Shown piece by piece: positions 34,417-47,131 of a DNA stretch of 64,000 nt; position 1 is the first letter of the stretch; every line of letters starts with the position of its first letter. Below the pieces are notes generated by a model. The model had not been told where the DNA came from. It worked only from the letters and a program-made list of their open reading frames with translations, and made no database searches. Location of the stretch: positions 434,001 through 498,000 of the forward strand of contig JAGYXB010001948.1 in assembly GCA_022495005.1 (NCBI GenBank). The letters are read 5' to 3'. The translations under genes were made by a program, and so were the position numbers. The stretch is from Rhyacophila brunnea (taxonomy: Eukaryota > Arthropoda > Insecta > Trichoptera > Rhyacophilidae).

Positions 34417-34610
34417 TTACAATACATTGACTACAAAAACCGTTCTATCAAACTGATCATCAAATTCATGGATTGGTAGAAATTTATTATCCTCTGCGAC
34501 CATTTTAAGACACCACATAACATGATATACTATGCCATTTATTACAGCCCTAACCCAATGATAATTTTCAGTGAAACATGGTGAAATCCTTTCATTACCT
34601 ACTTGATTGT
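34417..34610 (-). other. Possible 3'-terminal exon, unrecognised
   Basis: The minus strand has a plausible acceptor (CAAGTAG) near 34605 followed by an open stretch of about 60 residues (GNERISPCFTENYHWVRAVI, then NGIVYHVMW and a FDDQFDRTVFVVN segment) to a stop at 34417. An AATAAA follows 20-30 bp beyond. The composition is protein-like, and an 'N-Y-W-x-V-INGxxYHV' segment faintly recalls a cystatin-type fold, but this is not enough to name it. No partner exon was found. Confidence 0.25.
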
Positions 34611-34875
34611 AACTTTTAAACACACATAATTTAAAACACCTCAGATATAATATGTATACCTACTAGAAAAAATCTTTTGATATGAAAAATTGGGATGTCC
34701 TGTTAGCTAATTTAAAAAAATAAACTATCTTTTGCTAGATTTACCCCTCGAAAATGATCTATGTTCAAACACGCTGCTAGACTCACTGCAGCACTTTCTG
34801 AGGCCTTTGAATAAATGAAATTATTAGACAATGGATAAATTTTCTCAACTGACAAAGTTAGTGCGCCTCTAATCT

Positions 34876-34905
34876 ACAGTGGAACTTCTAGATCGAGTCT
34901 TATGT
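34876..34905 (+). repeat. Possible Tigger-like end
   Basis: CAGTGGAACTTCTAGATCGA then GTC, preceded by TA, fits a Tigger-type left end. No inverse was found downstream. Confidence 0.35.
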
Positions 34906-35127
34906 CATTACGGTCGTTTCTGGAATTAAAACCCTCCCCGTATTAAATTTTACCGTTACAAACGTTCCCAGCGCCCGTAATTCAGTATGTGTTCGATATC
35001 GCATGAAGTTTTATTGACATTAAAACGCCTAAGCCCTAAACCTTGGCGGAAGCGGACGAAGATCATTAATATTAATAGAAGTATCTATTATTAGGAGAAG
35101 AAACAGAAAAGAGAGCTTAGTCAACAG

Positions 35128-35220
35128 ACAAAGAGCATATGACGTAATAGTATCAGCGCGCAAAAACCATGTGACGTAATAGTGTCAGCACATGCAGAGT
35201 TGTGACGTAAAAGACTTAAT
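35128..35220 (+). repeat. Three degenerate units with TGACGTAA (CRE-like) motif
   Basis: ATGACGTAATAGTATCAGCG, GTGACGTAATAGTGTCAGCA and TGTGACGTAAAAGACTT are spaced about 37 bp apart. The TGACGTAA core is a CREB/ATF-type site. It may be an LTR or enhancer; no LTR ends or primer site were identified. Confidence 0.5.
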
Positions 35221-36520
35221 ATAGAAGGTGGTCAATAGGAGCGTCGTTGTGAAATGGACATTGTTCTTAGCAGTATAATTCAATATACATAGGCGCGATG
35301 TCACCAAGTGATCATTTATAAATGGTTGATCCAAATTTAAAAAAAATATCTACCAACAATGCGTGCAAATGTTTATAAAATTATTCTTTTCTCATGACAG
35401 AGACCTGAAATGCTATTATATCCGTTAATATGAGGTCAAAATAATAAATCAACCATAATCGAAAAATATTTACCTATGTGAAAAGTGCCATTGATTTTGA
35501 TAGCTACGTAAAAAATTAGGTAAGTAGGTACTTGAATTCAAATGAATTATAATCAATTATTGCAGTGCAGCCCTGCCTTGAATATTGAAAGTCAAACATA
35601 AATATCTCCTTGTTAAATGCAGTCTGTAACCTTTGCCAAGCGCAGTAAACAACTTAGTTAAAATTAACTCGCTTTTCTATAAATATTGCGGCATATTTAG
35701 TAGCCTTGCAACTTGCAACACTCGTGAGGTAACGCCATAATACCTATTCCAAATTTGAAAAATATTCGTCTATAAACGCGCGGTATATTTTTATAATGTG
35801 ACGTATAATTTGATTACCGGCACAAATGATTATGCAAATATTTTAACGAAAAAATTAAACTGCTTCGATCTCTGTTGACCTGTTTTGGATCGGGTAAACA
35901 AGTCGCCTACGATTTGGTATGGTGTAAAGTTTTTTTTAGTTTGTCAACACACTCGGTTTGATAACATTCTGTTTTACTTTTCGTCGGCAAGAAAAATATA
36001 ACGGAATAAGTGTTTTATGTATAAGAAATATAATCTGAAAACAATCATGTAAAACGGAAGTACTACATTTTTTCAGTTCTTTCATAATTACGATACATAT
36101 GCAAAAAAACTCAAGTGAAACAATATCTCTACGTTTTTCTTTCTAAATTGATCGAAACTGACGATCGTATTAATTCATATCAGTGAGTTATAAGTTATAA
36201 TAATTGCGGATGTAGGTATGCATGAGGAACTATGAACATATTAATAATATTATGTGACGTGGTAATATAGATAGATAGATACACAATATAGGCATAGTAT
36301 TTACGTAGGCAGGGTTGTGCAGGACGCAAGGTTCTTTTTTCCAACGAGTAGGTATCATTTTTATAATAGGTATATAATTATTTTATTATATACAACAGGT
36401 ACAAAAAATTTTTAGTCCTTGCTTTATTTCCAACACTGGTGATATTTTTTGTAGGTAGGTACTTCCATACAGTAAAAGAGTAAACATTAATAATATGTGA
36501 GTATGCGAGTGAGTGAACAT
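35221..36520. other. Intergenic, nothing recognised
   Basis: AT-rich with a GATA microsatellite (about 36270) and many GTAGGTA words. No gene seen. Confidence 0.4.
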
Positions 36521-36539
36521 AATATTCAGGCGCGCACAC

Positions 36540-36580
36540 AAGGGGGGTTTCGGGTCCGGACCCCCCCCCCCCCCCCAGAG
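36540..36580 (+). repeat. Poly-C tract in transposon-like end
   Basis: AAGGGGGGTTTCGGGTCCGG is followed by a run of 16 C (36561-36576). G-run and C-run face each other, as in the C-rich repeat ends common in aphid genomes. A second C-rich CCCCTCCC piece lies at about 37190-37260. Confidence 0.5.
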
Positions 36581-36699
36581 CCGGAATTTACATTTTTTAT
36601 AAACTATTTAGGTAAAAGGAATATTTCTTCTTTTTCTTCGTCAGGATCTCATGATCATGACCAGAATAATTTGGCCATTGGCAAACCTTAGTACCTACC

Positions 36700-37510
36700 T
36701 ACCATCGCTTTATTGATCTGCGTTTTCAACCAGGGGGCCAATCGATTTTTCTATTAGAATTTTATCAGCCTTCACCGGCATTCTACTACACGCAATATCT
36801 GTGGCCACTGGAAGACATTCGTGCAACTATTTGAGCCAACCAATGTTTGCTTTAGTATTCCGATGCGGCATGTATAAAAGACGATACAAACGGACACTGA
36901 CGGTTATAATAATTCTTATGCCCGTTAAGCCAATTGTATTCGATAACCACGTGTGGATGTAACAGCTTGCACAAACTCGTACGTGTGCACCACAAAAAAG
37001 AAAAATCTGAGTTCCCTGGTGTGCACCTTTAGTTATACTTGTATTCTGGTGTTTATTGATCGAACCAAAATGTGGAGTGTCTGCGGATGGGAAATATAGC
37101 TGGAAATTAGCGATATTCCGCGATTAAAGCGACTAGAATCTAATAGTAAACATGAAATTCAGTGGCACCTACTAGAGTTTGTTAACCCGGTCCCCTCCCA
37201 CCGACCTGAAAATTAATAAAAAATATGATTTTTTTTCAAAATACACCCCTCCCCAAACATTTTACTGTGTACACGCCGGAACATATTATTATACTACGGT
37301 TTCTTACTAGACTAAAATAGGTAGAAGGTAGGTAGCTACATTCATATTATTTAATTATAACTGTACAAACAGTGAAGGAACCTAATCAATCGGAATTTTC
37401 ATAATCATTATTCAAGGTTTTTAGACATCAAAACATGTATTCGCCTTAACAATTAATAGGGTGACCATTGTTACAATTAGATCCATGTAAGTAGGTACCT
37501 ACATATACAT
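36700..37510. other. Intergenic, nothing further recognised
   Basis: No gene is supported. Confidence 0.35.
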
Positions 37511-37700
37511 TTTATTTTCTTCTTCTTCTCGTGCCACCTCCAACCGGAGGTCGCCCATCGTCAGGGCGATCTTCTCTCTATCGACTTCTACTTAGAACAG
37601 TGCGCTATACAAGTACTTACCCATAGTATATTGATCTATGCACCAATCACGGAAATTCTTATGCAACGGAATGCTGTGTCTTCGTCTGAGAAAGGCTCTA
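37510..37700 (-). mobile_element. RTE-like LINE C-terminal remnant
   Basis: The minus strand reads RRRHSIPLHKNFRDWCIDQY, TMGKYLYSALF, a stop, VEVDREKIALTMGDLRLEVA REEE. This is the 'GRRxxSWLKNLRxW...SxxLFRAAVDRxxIAxMIADLR...GTxEEE' C-terminus of insect LINE proteins. A further frame upstream (about 37740) gives a PHYERTE/HIMRG-like piece. It is truncated. Confidence 0.7.
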
Positions 37701-37879
37701 TTTCTGTCCTCTCATAATGTGGACGAGGTATTGTGGTTTTTCAGCATAAGAATGTAATACTACGCAGAACTTCTCGTTCCTTCCTCATTGTCCAACCTGA
37801 TTGTTGACGTTAAAGTTAATCAACAAGTCAGTTCAAGAGATTTTGATCATAGGTACGTATATAATACAGAGTATAGACT

Positions 37880-38070
37880 CTATCTATAGGGGCTGGCCCT
37901 TCACCCGGGAGCCCCGGGTTCGACTCGGTGAGGTCACATTATAATTATGTGATTTTCTCAAAGCCTGGGTGTTTTAGATTGTTTTTCTTCTGTAACAAAA
38001 ATACACTACTTTTTAACTACACTACCATCTTTGGGCCATGTTTTGTTGTAGTGTTAATCAATTATAATTT
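37880..38070 (+). mobile_element. tRNA-derived SINE family 2 copy
   Basis: A tRNA-like head GGGGCTGGCCCTTCACCCGG, B-box GGGTTCGACTC, then the tail GTGATTTTCTCAAAGCCTGG and AACTACACTACCATCTTTGG. The same order of blocks is seen at 40082-40270. Confidence 0.8.
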
Positions 38071-40080
38071 ACTAAGGATTATATTTTATTTTTATCTTAT
38101 AATAGTTATGATGAATCAGTGGCGGATTGGTATCCTTAGACCAGCCCGGAAAATTATCTAGTCAATTGACTCAAAATTAAATAACAAATATACCTATAAA
38201 TTAATGCATGTACCTACTGTACATCGGATGTACAAACAAGTAAGAAAAATAAGCATATATTTTTTTCAAAACAAAATGTAGATCTGAATTATGGTAGGTA
38301 ATGACATAATCATATTGATATTCGATATCATTTCTGGACATATCTAAGATAATATTATATTGTGTTGTTCACGATTAAAATGTGTAGAAAAAAAATCATT
38401 TGGGGTTCGGCATACCGGGATTCTGATGGCCCAGCAGGCCCACCCCGAACTTTATATAAATATGAATGTTTTATTGCTATGGCTTTCAAATCCGAATAGC
38501 ATATTTCTTCGATTTTAGTTAATTAATTATTCAAAAAAAATAATGGTAAAATATATAGATACAAGTATGTTTACTGGAAGCCAGGTGAGAACATCGGCAA
38601 TTTTCATAGCCGATTTCGGAAAAAAAATCATGAATAATTCAAGAATGATAACGTAACCCAATCTAACAAATAATCCAGTATATTGGCTATTTTCAAAATT
38701 TGTTTGCCTCTGGCTTCCACTAAACAGACAAAAAAATGTTTATTACAAAGGGTCTTATTATTCGAAACCTATTAAACCTATAAAAAATGTTAAAGACAAT
38801 TTTCTTCTATGTTTCAGTATCTAGTCGAAATTTTTTGTTAAGCAACATATTTTCCGTGATAATAATAAAAATGTCTGCTTACTAACTTACTTACGCATAC
38901 GTCAATACGTATTATATATATTATGGTTACCCCACATTCTACATAAGAAGCCATACGGGGGCCTAAGTAATTTCTTACATTATACCTACCGAGTATATCC
39001 ACAGTATTATTCTATATTACATAGGTTATTACCTACATAGTATAACATATATTTTATGTCGATACACCGCGTCTTGTCTTCAGCTAGTTAATAGTAATAG
39101 GTATTAATCCAATTTAGAAGTGTGCACAAAGGGTGATCCATAAATTGTATATATCATAGTCGGTATTATTCTAGATTATAGGTAGCTATTATTTATTTGA
39201 TATAGTAAGATGTTTACAGCTTACAGCATTACAGCTTTTGGCTATTCTTTGCAACATATATTATACAGTTTAATTCAAAATAATACAGTTTATAATGTAC
39301 CTATGCAAGATAACATACATCTTCGAATCAAAAAATCATTTTACACGATATAATCTCAATTCTAAACTAAAACCGGTACTGATGGTTGAGCATGAATGTA
39401 CCTACCTACATTATAGCGCCGCCAAAATAATTATTATCTGTGTAAGTAGGTACCTAACGAAATTAGTCTGGTCACCAGCCCATACAAACTTAGCATGGTA
39501 TGGTTTTGGCGCAGGACAGAGATTTTTGACAGATTCCGACGCAGTTTTATCCGCTGATTACAAATCTGCTGGGTGCCACTCTGGTACCCTTGGTCAAACG
39601 ACGCCATCTTGGTGAAATGGCGTATTAAAACAGTTTTTGGGTAATATTTCAATAACCATTATCCTTCCAGAAATTTTATTCCGAGTTGAAATAAATATCG
39701 TTAAATTATACACAAAAAAGATTTCCAACATATTTTTAGTAGGGTAAACGGTTTTAGCACAATTTAATAAATTAATGTTTTATAGTTTTTTGGACTTTAC
39801 TAGACCCATTTCTCTAGAAATTGTAATTCGAATAATTCGTAATAATTCGAATTTAACGACATCGAAAATTTATTAAAAGAAAATGTGGAAAAAATGAAAA
39901 AAAGAAGCTCGCATAGAATTGGAATAATTCATTATTAATAAATATTTCCCTCGCATAAGAAAAACTTTACATCAAAACTTGTCGAGCATTCTCGAGAATC
40001 TCAAGAAGTCTAGAAGTTATTATTTATTAATCTCGAATTCTCGAATCTTAAATGATCTAGCCGATACTTAGATATCTCTA
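38071..40080. other. Intergenic, no gene recognised
   Basis: The fragment CAGTGGCGGATTGG at 38117 and CCCAGCAGGCCCACCCCGAA at about 38430 look like hAT-type repeat pieces. A region rich in CTCGAGAATCTC/CTCGAATTCTCG words lies at 39985-40060; similar words recur at 59745-59845. Confidence 0.45.
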
Positions 40081-40081
40081 T

Positions 40082-40270
40082 AGGCTCTCGTGGTGCATTG
40101 CGTAAGGCGCTGGTCTTTCATCCGGGAACTCCGGGTTCGATCCGGTCAGGACACAATATACCTATGTATGTGATTTTTTCAAATGTGCTTGTGATTGCTT
40201 CACGTATATTACACTGTTAAACTACACTAGTGTGATTGGGCCTCTAGGTCTGTTGTGGTGTTAGAAAGAA
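40082..40270 (+). mobile_element. tRNA-derived SINE family 2 copy
   Basis: The A-box region TGGTGCATTGCGTAAGGCGC and B-box GGGTTCGATCC are separated as in a tRNA, followed by the family tail GTGATTTTTTCAAATGTGCT, AAACTACACTAGTGTGATTG and TCTGTTGTGGTGTTAG. It is retroposed, not a functional tRNA: the acceptor stem does not pair. Confidence 0.85.
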
Positions 40271-41959
40271 TATGTACCTATATTATATTATTTACTATAA
40301 TTTCATCGTCAGAATTAATGTTAAAAAAAATGTCTGAAGAAATATTATTTTCGGTAATGTTTGAGATTAATTAATTAACACGCATATAATAATTACGTAG
40401 CAGCGTTGCCGGATAATTATTTTACCAAATCGGGATGTTTACCATGTGAAATAAAAAAAAAATCGGTACAACCTAAAAAACGCATAGATAGTTCAATATT
40501 TCTAATGCTTATTTCTATAATATCAATCATAAATGACACAACACAAAGTAATAATATTAAACAATATTTTTCCCGTCAGTCGCCTATTTGTAGGTACTTA
40601 CCTACTTGGCGGAAGATTTTACTTCCTGAAGAGTCTCTTTCTGCTGCACAATGTATTGGTAAAATCACATGGGTGCATCATGTTGAATTGAACAAGTAAC
40701 ATAAACGTCTTATTTGTTTTTGTTGAATAATCGTGAATTTAGCTATCCCGCGCGGGCACCGACATCTTTAGATTAATAAAGGCTGTGCATAACTTTTTGC
40801 ACAAGCAACGAGTGGTCCATTTTTCAGCTGTCAAAATCAGATCCCACATTGCTTGACACATTGATTCACCCTTTCTCGTTTCAAATTGAATTATAAAAAA
40901 TTCTCACATCAAATATATTAACTATCAGTGTTATTTATATATAATATACATTCCTGTTTTTCATCAGCTGTCAAAGTCAGACTAGTCCTTCACACAAAAC
41001 CGGTGGTAATATCGATTTTCAAAAAATATGTAGCATTGATCTATGCATTACATTTGTAGAAGGTGTATTAATGCTAGTGTATTATTTATCATTTAACTCA
41101 TCTATAAGTGAACACGAGAGACGCGTCAGTATCAGCACTCTATCAGGGCTCGAAATGAATCGGAACGCACTGGAGCGCCGTTCCGGTTCGTGAAATCAGT
41201 AAAATTATCGCTCCGCCTCGTGGAAAAAATAATTTTACCATGTGAGCTAGATAGGCAATATAAAAATAAATCCGGAGGGGCGGAAAGGTAGGACCAGTCG
41301 TGAATGTATCGGTTTTCTCTTCAGTCGGCTGTGGCGCGGGACAATCTATTACCTGTCTCTACAATGCTTGAAAAGTGGGACGTCCCGCAGAAATCGGGAC
41401 GTCTGACAACGCTGATATGTAGGTACCTGCGTAGTGTCTTCTTATCGTGTTGATTAACGGACTCTATTTTAAGTTTACATAGGTACATCGTACATCTACA
41501 ATGATAACCAAGTGATAAGGTATACAAACAATAAATCGAGGTACGATACACCCCACGACTGACTTATCATTAACAAACCGAAGTTATTTTCATCCGATGT
41601 ACGTAAGATTGCAAAATATAGGCATGCTTTAAAATAAAAGGTTGCTTAATAACTATAAAAATTATCCCTACATGTAATAGATCAAGAGTTCATATTGTTC
41701 CATAATCCTCACGTATTTTTTCAAAAGTAAGAAAGTGGTGTACATTTAATAATCGGGTAAGAATGGTTATGATGGAAATTGTGAATAATGTGGCGATATT
41801 GGACAGACAGAAGTAACATTATCTTCATTATTAAAAACCAGGAGAAAAAATGAATCTTAATTGTTTTAAAAATATAATATGTGGACTAAGAAAGTATCAT
41901 GGTACTAATACAAAGATGGTAGAGATAGTGTTGTAACTACCTACGACGTGACAACAAAA
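40271..41959. other. Intergenic upstream of hexosaminidase gene
   Basis: A partial copy of the hAT MITE family (41145-41280, CAGGGCTCGAAATGAATC, GGAGCGCCGTTCCGG) is present. The segment TTTTTCAGCTGTCAAA occurs at about 40822 and, as TTTTTCATCAGCTGTCAAAG, at 40957. No promoter could be assigned to the gene starting at 41960. Confidence 0.5.
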
Positions 41960-44900
41960 ATGTTGCATTTTCGTTTCATAAGCTGTGTGAAACTTTGTTT
42001 GTTGATCAATTTAGTCGTTTTTTTGATCACAATACTGGCAGTTTTAAGAGAGATGTTATCGGGTGCTTTGTCGGACAAATCAGAACAAATCACACTGAGA
42101 AAAGATGATTTATTTACCGACGATATAAAACATATCAAATGGAGTTTACAAAATGGAGAAGAAATGCGACACTTTAATTTAAAACTAGAGAGAGCTTCAG
42201 AGAACGATGACACACAAGTCATTAATTTAAATGAGTTCAAAGAAAGTGGGGAACAATATAAGAGAATCGATGAAGGAAGAGCTGAAGATGATTTATCTTT
42301 TAATAGTCAAATAGAAGAAGAAGAAGATTTACACGAAACTGGACAAAAGGACGTCGGCGGCGTTTTCAACAATGTCGTTTTTAAACAGTCGCCGAAAAAT
42401 TTGCAACAGAGAATTGTTCACCTGGATTTGAAGGGGGCACCGCCTAGATTGGAATTTCTGCGCAATTTATTACCACTTCTTCAATCTGCCGGTGCTACTG
42501 GTTTGCTGATTGAGTACGAAGACATGTTTCCTTATGGCGGTATTTTGGAAAGCATTAAAGCGAAGAACGCATACGATAGGAAAGAAGTAAGAAGTTTGTT
42601 CATCATTATATCTTCATTTTGTGGTTTTGAAGTATATTGCTATTGAGAATAGTATACGGAATCCATAACTTGGGTCAAAATAATATGGTCCAGGAAACAG
42701 TATTTAGTATTCAATACACATCTGTACCTACAATAGAAATTTACTCTAGTGGAATGATTGGATTTAATAATAAGTTTATGTCTAACCGTTAACTTAAATT
42801 TAGTCTATTACTACTTTAAACGATTTTGGTTTTCGTTTATCATGCAAGTGTTTTATTTATGTTAAAATTAATGTAGTCTGGTTGAGATTAAAAAAAAGAT
42901 TTTTATGAAACCTCTTATAATTTATTAACAAAGCATTATTTCATAAATTTGCTTTGTCGACTGAAAGAAATTTTGACTACGTTGCTAATAAAAGCATAAT
43001 CAATAATAGGTAGGTTTTATTATAAAGACTTCATATAATGAATGACTTGAATAATGATCTAAAATTCTAAAATATATCCACCATATAGGTAGGTACCTAT
43101 ATTATCTATATTTTAACACATTATGTACCTACACAATTTATAAATTAATTCTCATATTCTAAAATGTATTTGTCTACTTATAGCTTTTGGAATTCCTGGA
43201 AGCAACAAAGTCGTTTGATCTCCAGGTGATTCCACTGGTCCAGACTTTCGGCCACATGGAATTTCTTCTGAAACTGGATGAATATAGAGATCTCAGGGAG
43301 ATGGATGAGCATCCGGATTCTATATGCCCAACCAATTCTCGGTCATTTGACATAATCAAAGAGATGCTGACACAGGTTTGTTTAAAAATCAAAATTAATT
43401 TTATTAATTGCCGAATGCTCAGTGAATATATATATTGTACATATTGTATTTTAAAATAATTAGATAGAGAGAATTATAAAAATAATTAGTTGTCGCTTAC
43501 ATTTATATAAGTATTTAAAAAAAATCTAAATTTTAAACTAATATTTAAGGGCGGACTTGCTCAGCATGGGTCGAAATTGAGCTTTTTTTCTATTTTCAAA
43601 GCATGATCCTGGACATACCTTAAACGTTGTAGATAATCTATTTATATAATTTTTGAAGCCTTATTATCCTTTATATTTATTTTAAACATTTGATGACTGC
43701 ATAAAGTATTTTTATTACATAAAATAGTATTCTTTTAAACCTCTCGCTCTAATGTTTTAGAATATAGTCATATTTCAGTACATAAATGTGCAGTGGTGTT
43801 AAGATTTTTACATTTATTAATTTTTAAACGCATTTATAAAACCATCAGTATAATTTATATCGACATTATTATAGTGAAATATTTACGATAAAAAATTATA
43901 TTGATAATCTCTGTGATCCCAAATTTGACAAGAATTAGGCATTTTATTATTCAAAAAATAGGCAAAAGTAACACATTTGAAGATAATTCTAAAGATACTT
44001 ATTATAAGCTATGTCTTTGACAATTCGAGTGCAATAAACATCCTATGAATAATGATTGCTTTATAATAATTATTGACCTAAGAATAAGGTAGTGTTTTTT
44101 TGAAATATTGATCTGACTATTATAGTGGGCCTCGGTATAAGTACGGTGTACATTCGTTCATTATTTTTGGGGGACGTTCCTTTATTTGCCCATGGTGGTC
44201 TGGTTGGTAGATAAGTCATGTATGAAGACGTAAACACGTGGGTCACATGGTTGATAGGCTGGACACACAAAATCCATGTTTTTTTTTTTTTTTTAATATG
44301 TATTTTTGATTAAATTGGTTGGGTTGGTATGACTATATAATAACCATGATTTGTAAACGGTATGTTAACTCTGCAGTCCATAATCCATATTATGTTCCTT
44401 TACGAGCGAACGAGGTGGTTTACTTTAAAAATACCTGCAATAATCCAGTGATAGTATTCTAAGTTCTTTCTAGTTAGTAGATAATATGTGATCAATGTAA
44501 GACCACAGAACATGTAAGACCTCTCTTCTATGTGTAGTGTACCAGATAATTTCACAGTACCTACTAGTGAAAATTATTTTGTTTTTTAAGGTGATGGAGT
44601 TACATTCTCAAGTGTTGGATCTGAAGTGGTTTCATATTGGGTGCGATGAAGTCTACCACATTAATCAATGTGACAGATGCCTCAAAAGAAACTTGGCATC
44701 CCGGTAACAAAAACAACTTTGCATAATAAATAATATTGTTATTATCTCTAAAATTATGTAAATGTCGGTTATAATTAATTTCTTACTGAAATATGTTTTG
44801 TAGGCTATCGACGAAGATAAATAAGTACAAACTTATAATATCTACATATTATATGAAATACCTTTACTTAAACATCATAATGAACGCGTCGTTTACCTAA

Positions 44901-47131
44901 TCTATGTAGTTATTGTTAATAGGTATGTAGTGTCAAGGAGCGATGTGTTATTTTTATTAATGGTAACTCACGCTGTCCTACAGAGGCGTATCCAGGAAAA
45001 GAGTCGCCCATGCACAGACTCAACACGCCGCCCCTGACAAAATTAGTTTCAAATATTATTATTTTATTTTTTGTAAAAAAAAAAAATAATACTCATCTGT
45101 TACTAGGTCGTTGTAAATGACAATTTTATTGAACTACGATTATTAATTATCAATTTTGAGAAATGATAGTTAAAATATATGATTTCCTATATCATGACAT
45201 GTATAAAAACAGGACACCGCGGCACGGACATAATAATGAGGACTATTATGCCTTGCGCACACGATAACCTTGTTTGGGTGTGACTGATCACAGCGAGTCG
45301 TAAGGGAGAATTCCACTAGGCTACAGGCCAAGTTTTCATCTCTAAAGTCAAAGCACGGAGTATCGGGGGTTTTTTAAGCTAATAGAGCTCATTTAAGTCA
45401 TAAAAAGTGTCTCATTCATGTTTAATAAGCTTAGTTTCGTGGTCACGGAATGGAAAATTATTATGTCCAATTTCATAATAAAAATGATATTAATATTGTA
45501 TTAATCAATATTTTTCTGAAAAATTGCTGTCACTAATTCAGCAAAAGAACAAGGAATCTGCTTAGCTATATAAAAATGGTTAATTTGAGTCAAAAAATAA
45601 TATTACCCAAATTTCAACATGTATAAACTTTGGCGAAAATGCCCATATACTGTAACGACAAGGCGCAGTAAGTAGTAGGCGGGTAAGAGCAAAAGTCAGT
45701 CAATAATAAATTTTTAGGTAGGTATATTTGTTTGGAAATAGTACACCCTTATACCATGTTCAGTGTGCGCGCTAGACCCGCCTACTTACTATTCAGTGGT
45801 GGGTTGCTACGATAATTTTATTATTTATAATACATAATAATATCACAAAGCTTAATGCAGGTACCGATAAGATTGGCGAAGTTTTTCTAGTTAGTTTTGT
45901 TAATTTCAATAATATTAGGTTTTATCACCATAATATTTTTCACAGTTCAATAAAAATGTTAAAAAAGGTTACTCTTATTAAACGATTAATAATTGTATAC
46001 AGGAACCTATGTACTAGTATTGAAAGACCTTTACACTCTACCCCTTTCTTAGCACATATTTATTTTTATTCCAGGGAAATTTTTGTTGCCCATGTGTTGA
46101 AAATTACCGAACTCTTCAAACGAAAGTACTCTAAGATTACTCCGTTAATTTGGGATGACATGCTAAGAAGTTTTACACCTTCCGACTTGGCGAAATCTGG
46201 GCTAGGTGACAAGGTGCAACCGGTTGTGTGGATTTATTCAGATTCTATAACAAACCTTGTACCCCACAGATTATGGTACCAATATACGACGATGTTCTCC
46301 AAAGTCTGGATCGCTTCTGCTTATAAAGGGGCATCGGGTGCCATGCAAATGATTCCGGATATTAAAAAACACTACGAAAACCATTTGGCTTGGTTAAACT
46401 TTGTTGGAAATTATAAAATTTCAGGTTCCTCTTTTACGTACAATTTCCAGGGAATATTTTTAACTGGCTGGTCAAGATACGAACACTTTGCGGTGCTATG
46501 CGAAATCTTGCCGGTATCGCTGCCTAGTTTAATTTTAAATCTGTTATTAGTAAATATGTTTTTGGCTGAAAACAAAAAAGTTAGTTCCAAATTAAAAAGA
46601 TCACAAAATCATCTTGACCTTGACGTATACAATCATTGGACAAAGATGCTGAAATGCCCAAATAGAAAAGAATTCAAAATAAATCTACCACGCTCTAGTA
46701 ATTATTTCTATTTGAAAACAATCGAAGAATATTTGCCGTGGTGTGATTTTTACGGAAATCGTCTTTATGATGATATGAAAAATCTCATAATAATCGAAAA
46801 CAGTGCGATAAACTTTCACGTTATGTACAAATTTAAAACAAATGGATTTCTAGACTATAATGTCGACCACAATTCCTTAAGATCTTTCCACAGTTCTGAA
46901 GCTATTGAAAAGGCAAACAGAATTGAAACTGATATTAACATGATCGCAAAATATTTGCAGAGACATTTGTTTACGTTTTTTGACAATGCTACTATCGAAG
47001 AATTTATAGAGTATAAAGTTTCTCCTATGAGGAAGATTGTCAAAAGAGTCATAGATATAACAGATAAAGCTAACAGTATAAGAGTTTGGCAAAGAAGACC
47101 TTTTAATAATATAACCAAAGGAGTTGTGTGA
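41960..47131 (+). CDS. Hexosaminidase D-like GH20 beta-N-acetylhexosaminidase, membrane-anchored
   Basis: Four exons join in frame: 41960-42586, 43184-43375, 44591-44703, 46075-47131, giving 662 residues. All introns are GT-AG and phases agree. The start is the ATG at 41960; an upstream GTG frame is not used. Residues about 13-29 (LCLLINLVVFLITILAVL) form one hydrophobic segment, suggesting a type II signal anchor, followed by an acidic linker to about residue 145. The GH20 barrel begins RIVHLDLKGAPPRL (151), continues GLLIEYEDMFPY, QVIPLVQTFGHMEFLLK and reaches the catalytic pair in WFHIGCDEVY (D292, E293), then PLIWDDMLR, ASAYKGASG and the GIFLTGWSRYEHFAVLCEIL motif. Human HEXD is a soluble nucleocytoplasmic enzyme that removes terminal GalNAc/GlcNAc; the membrane anchor here suggests a Golgi/secretory site. 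The 200-residue C-terminal tail is unassigned. Confidence 0.95.
43549..43857 (+). repeat. Dispersed repeat C, copy 2
   Basis: Homologous to 5937-6240 in the same orientation, starting at TTGCTCAGCATGGGTCGAAA. It lies in the second intron of the hexosaminidase gene. Confidence 0.85.
44704..46074 (+). other. Third intron of the hexosaminidase gene
   Basis: Contains a hAT-like end CAGAGGCGTATCCAGG at about 44982 and a short TIR element at 45665-45800. The rest is unremarkable AT-rich DNA. The open frame upstream of 46075 is intron. Confidence 0.5.
45665..45800. mobile_element. Short TIR element (AGTAAGTAG..GGCGGGT)
   Basis: CAGTAAGTAGTAGGCGGGTA then AGAGC at the left is matched by the inverse ACCCGCCTACTTACTATTCA then GTG at the right. 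The element is about 136 bp. TSD not resolved. Confidence 0.6.

Noticed and set aside
37880..40160. tRNA genes at 37.9 and 40.1 kb
   Set aside because: A and B boxes are present but the acceptor stem is not formed and a shared non-tRNA tail follows; these are SINEs.
45956..46074. ATG at 45956 as start of a separate 391-residue gene
   Set aside because: The conserved GH20 sequence begins exactly at the acceptor at 46075 and joins the previous exon in phase; the upstream frame is intron.
46855..47118. Antisense frames opposite the last hexosaminidase exon
   Set aside because: Shadows of a coding exon with hydrophobic composition caused by reverse-complement Asn/Lys/Ile codons.
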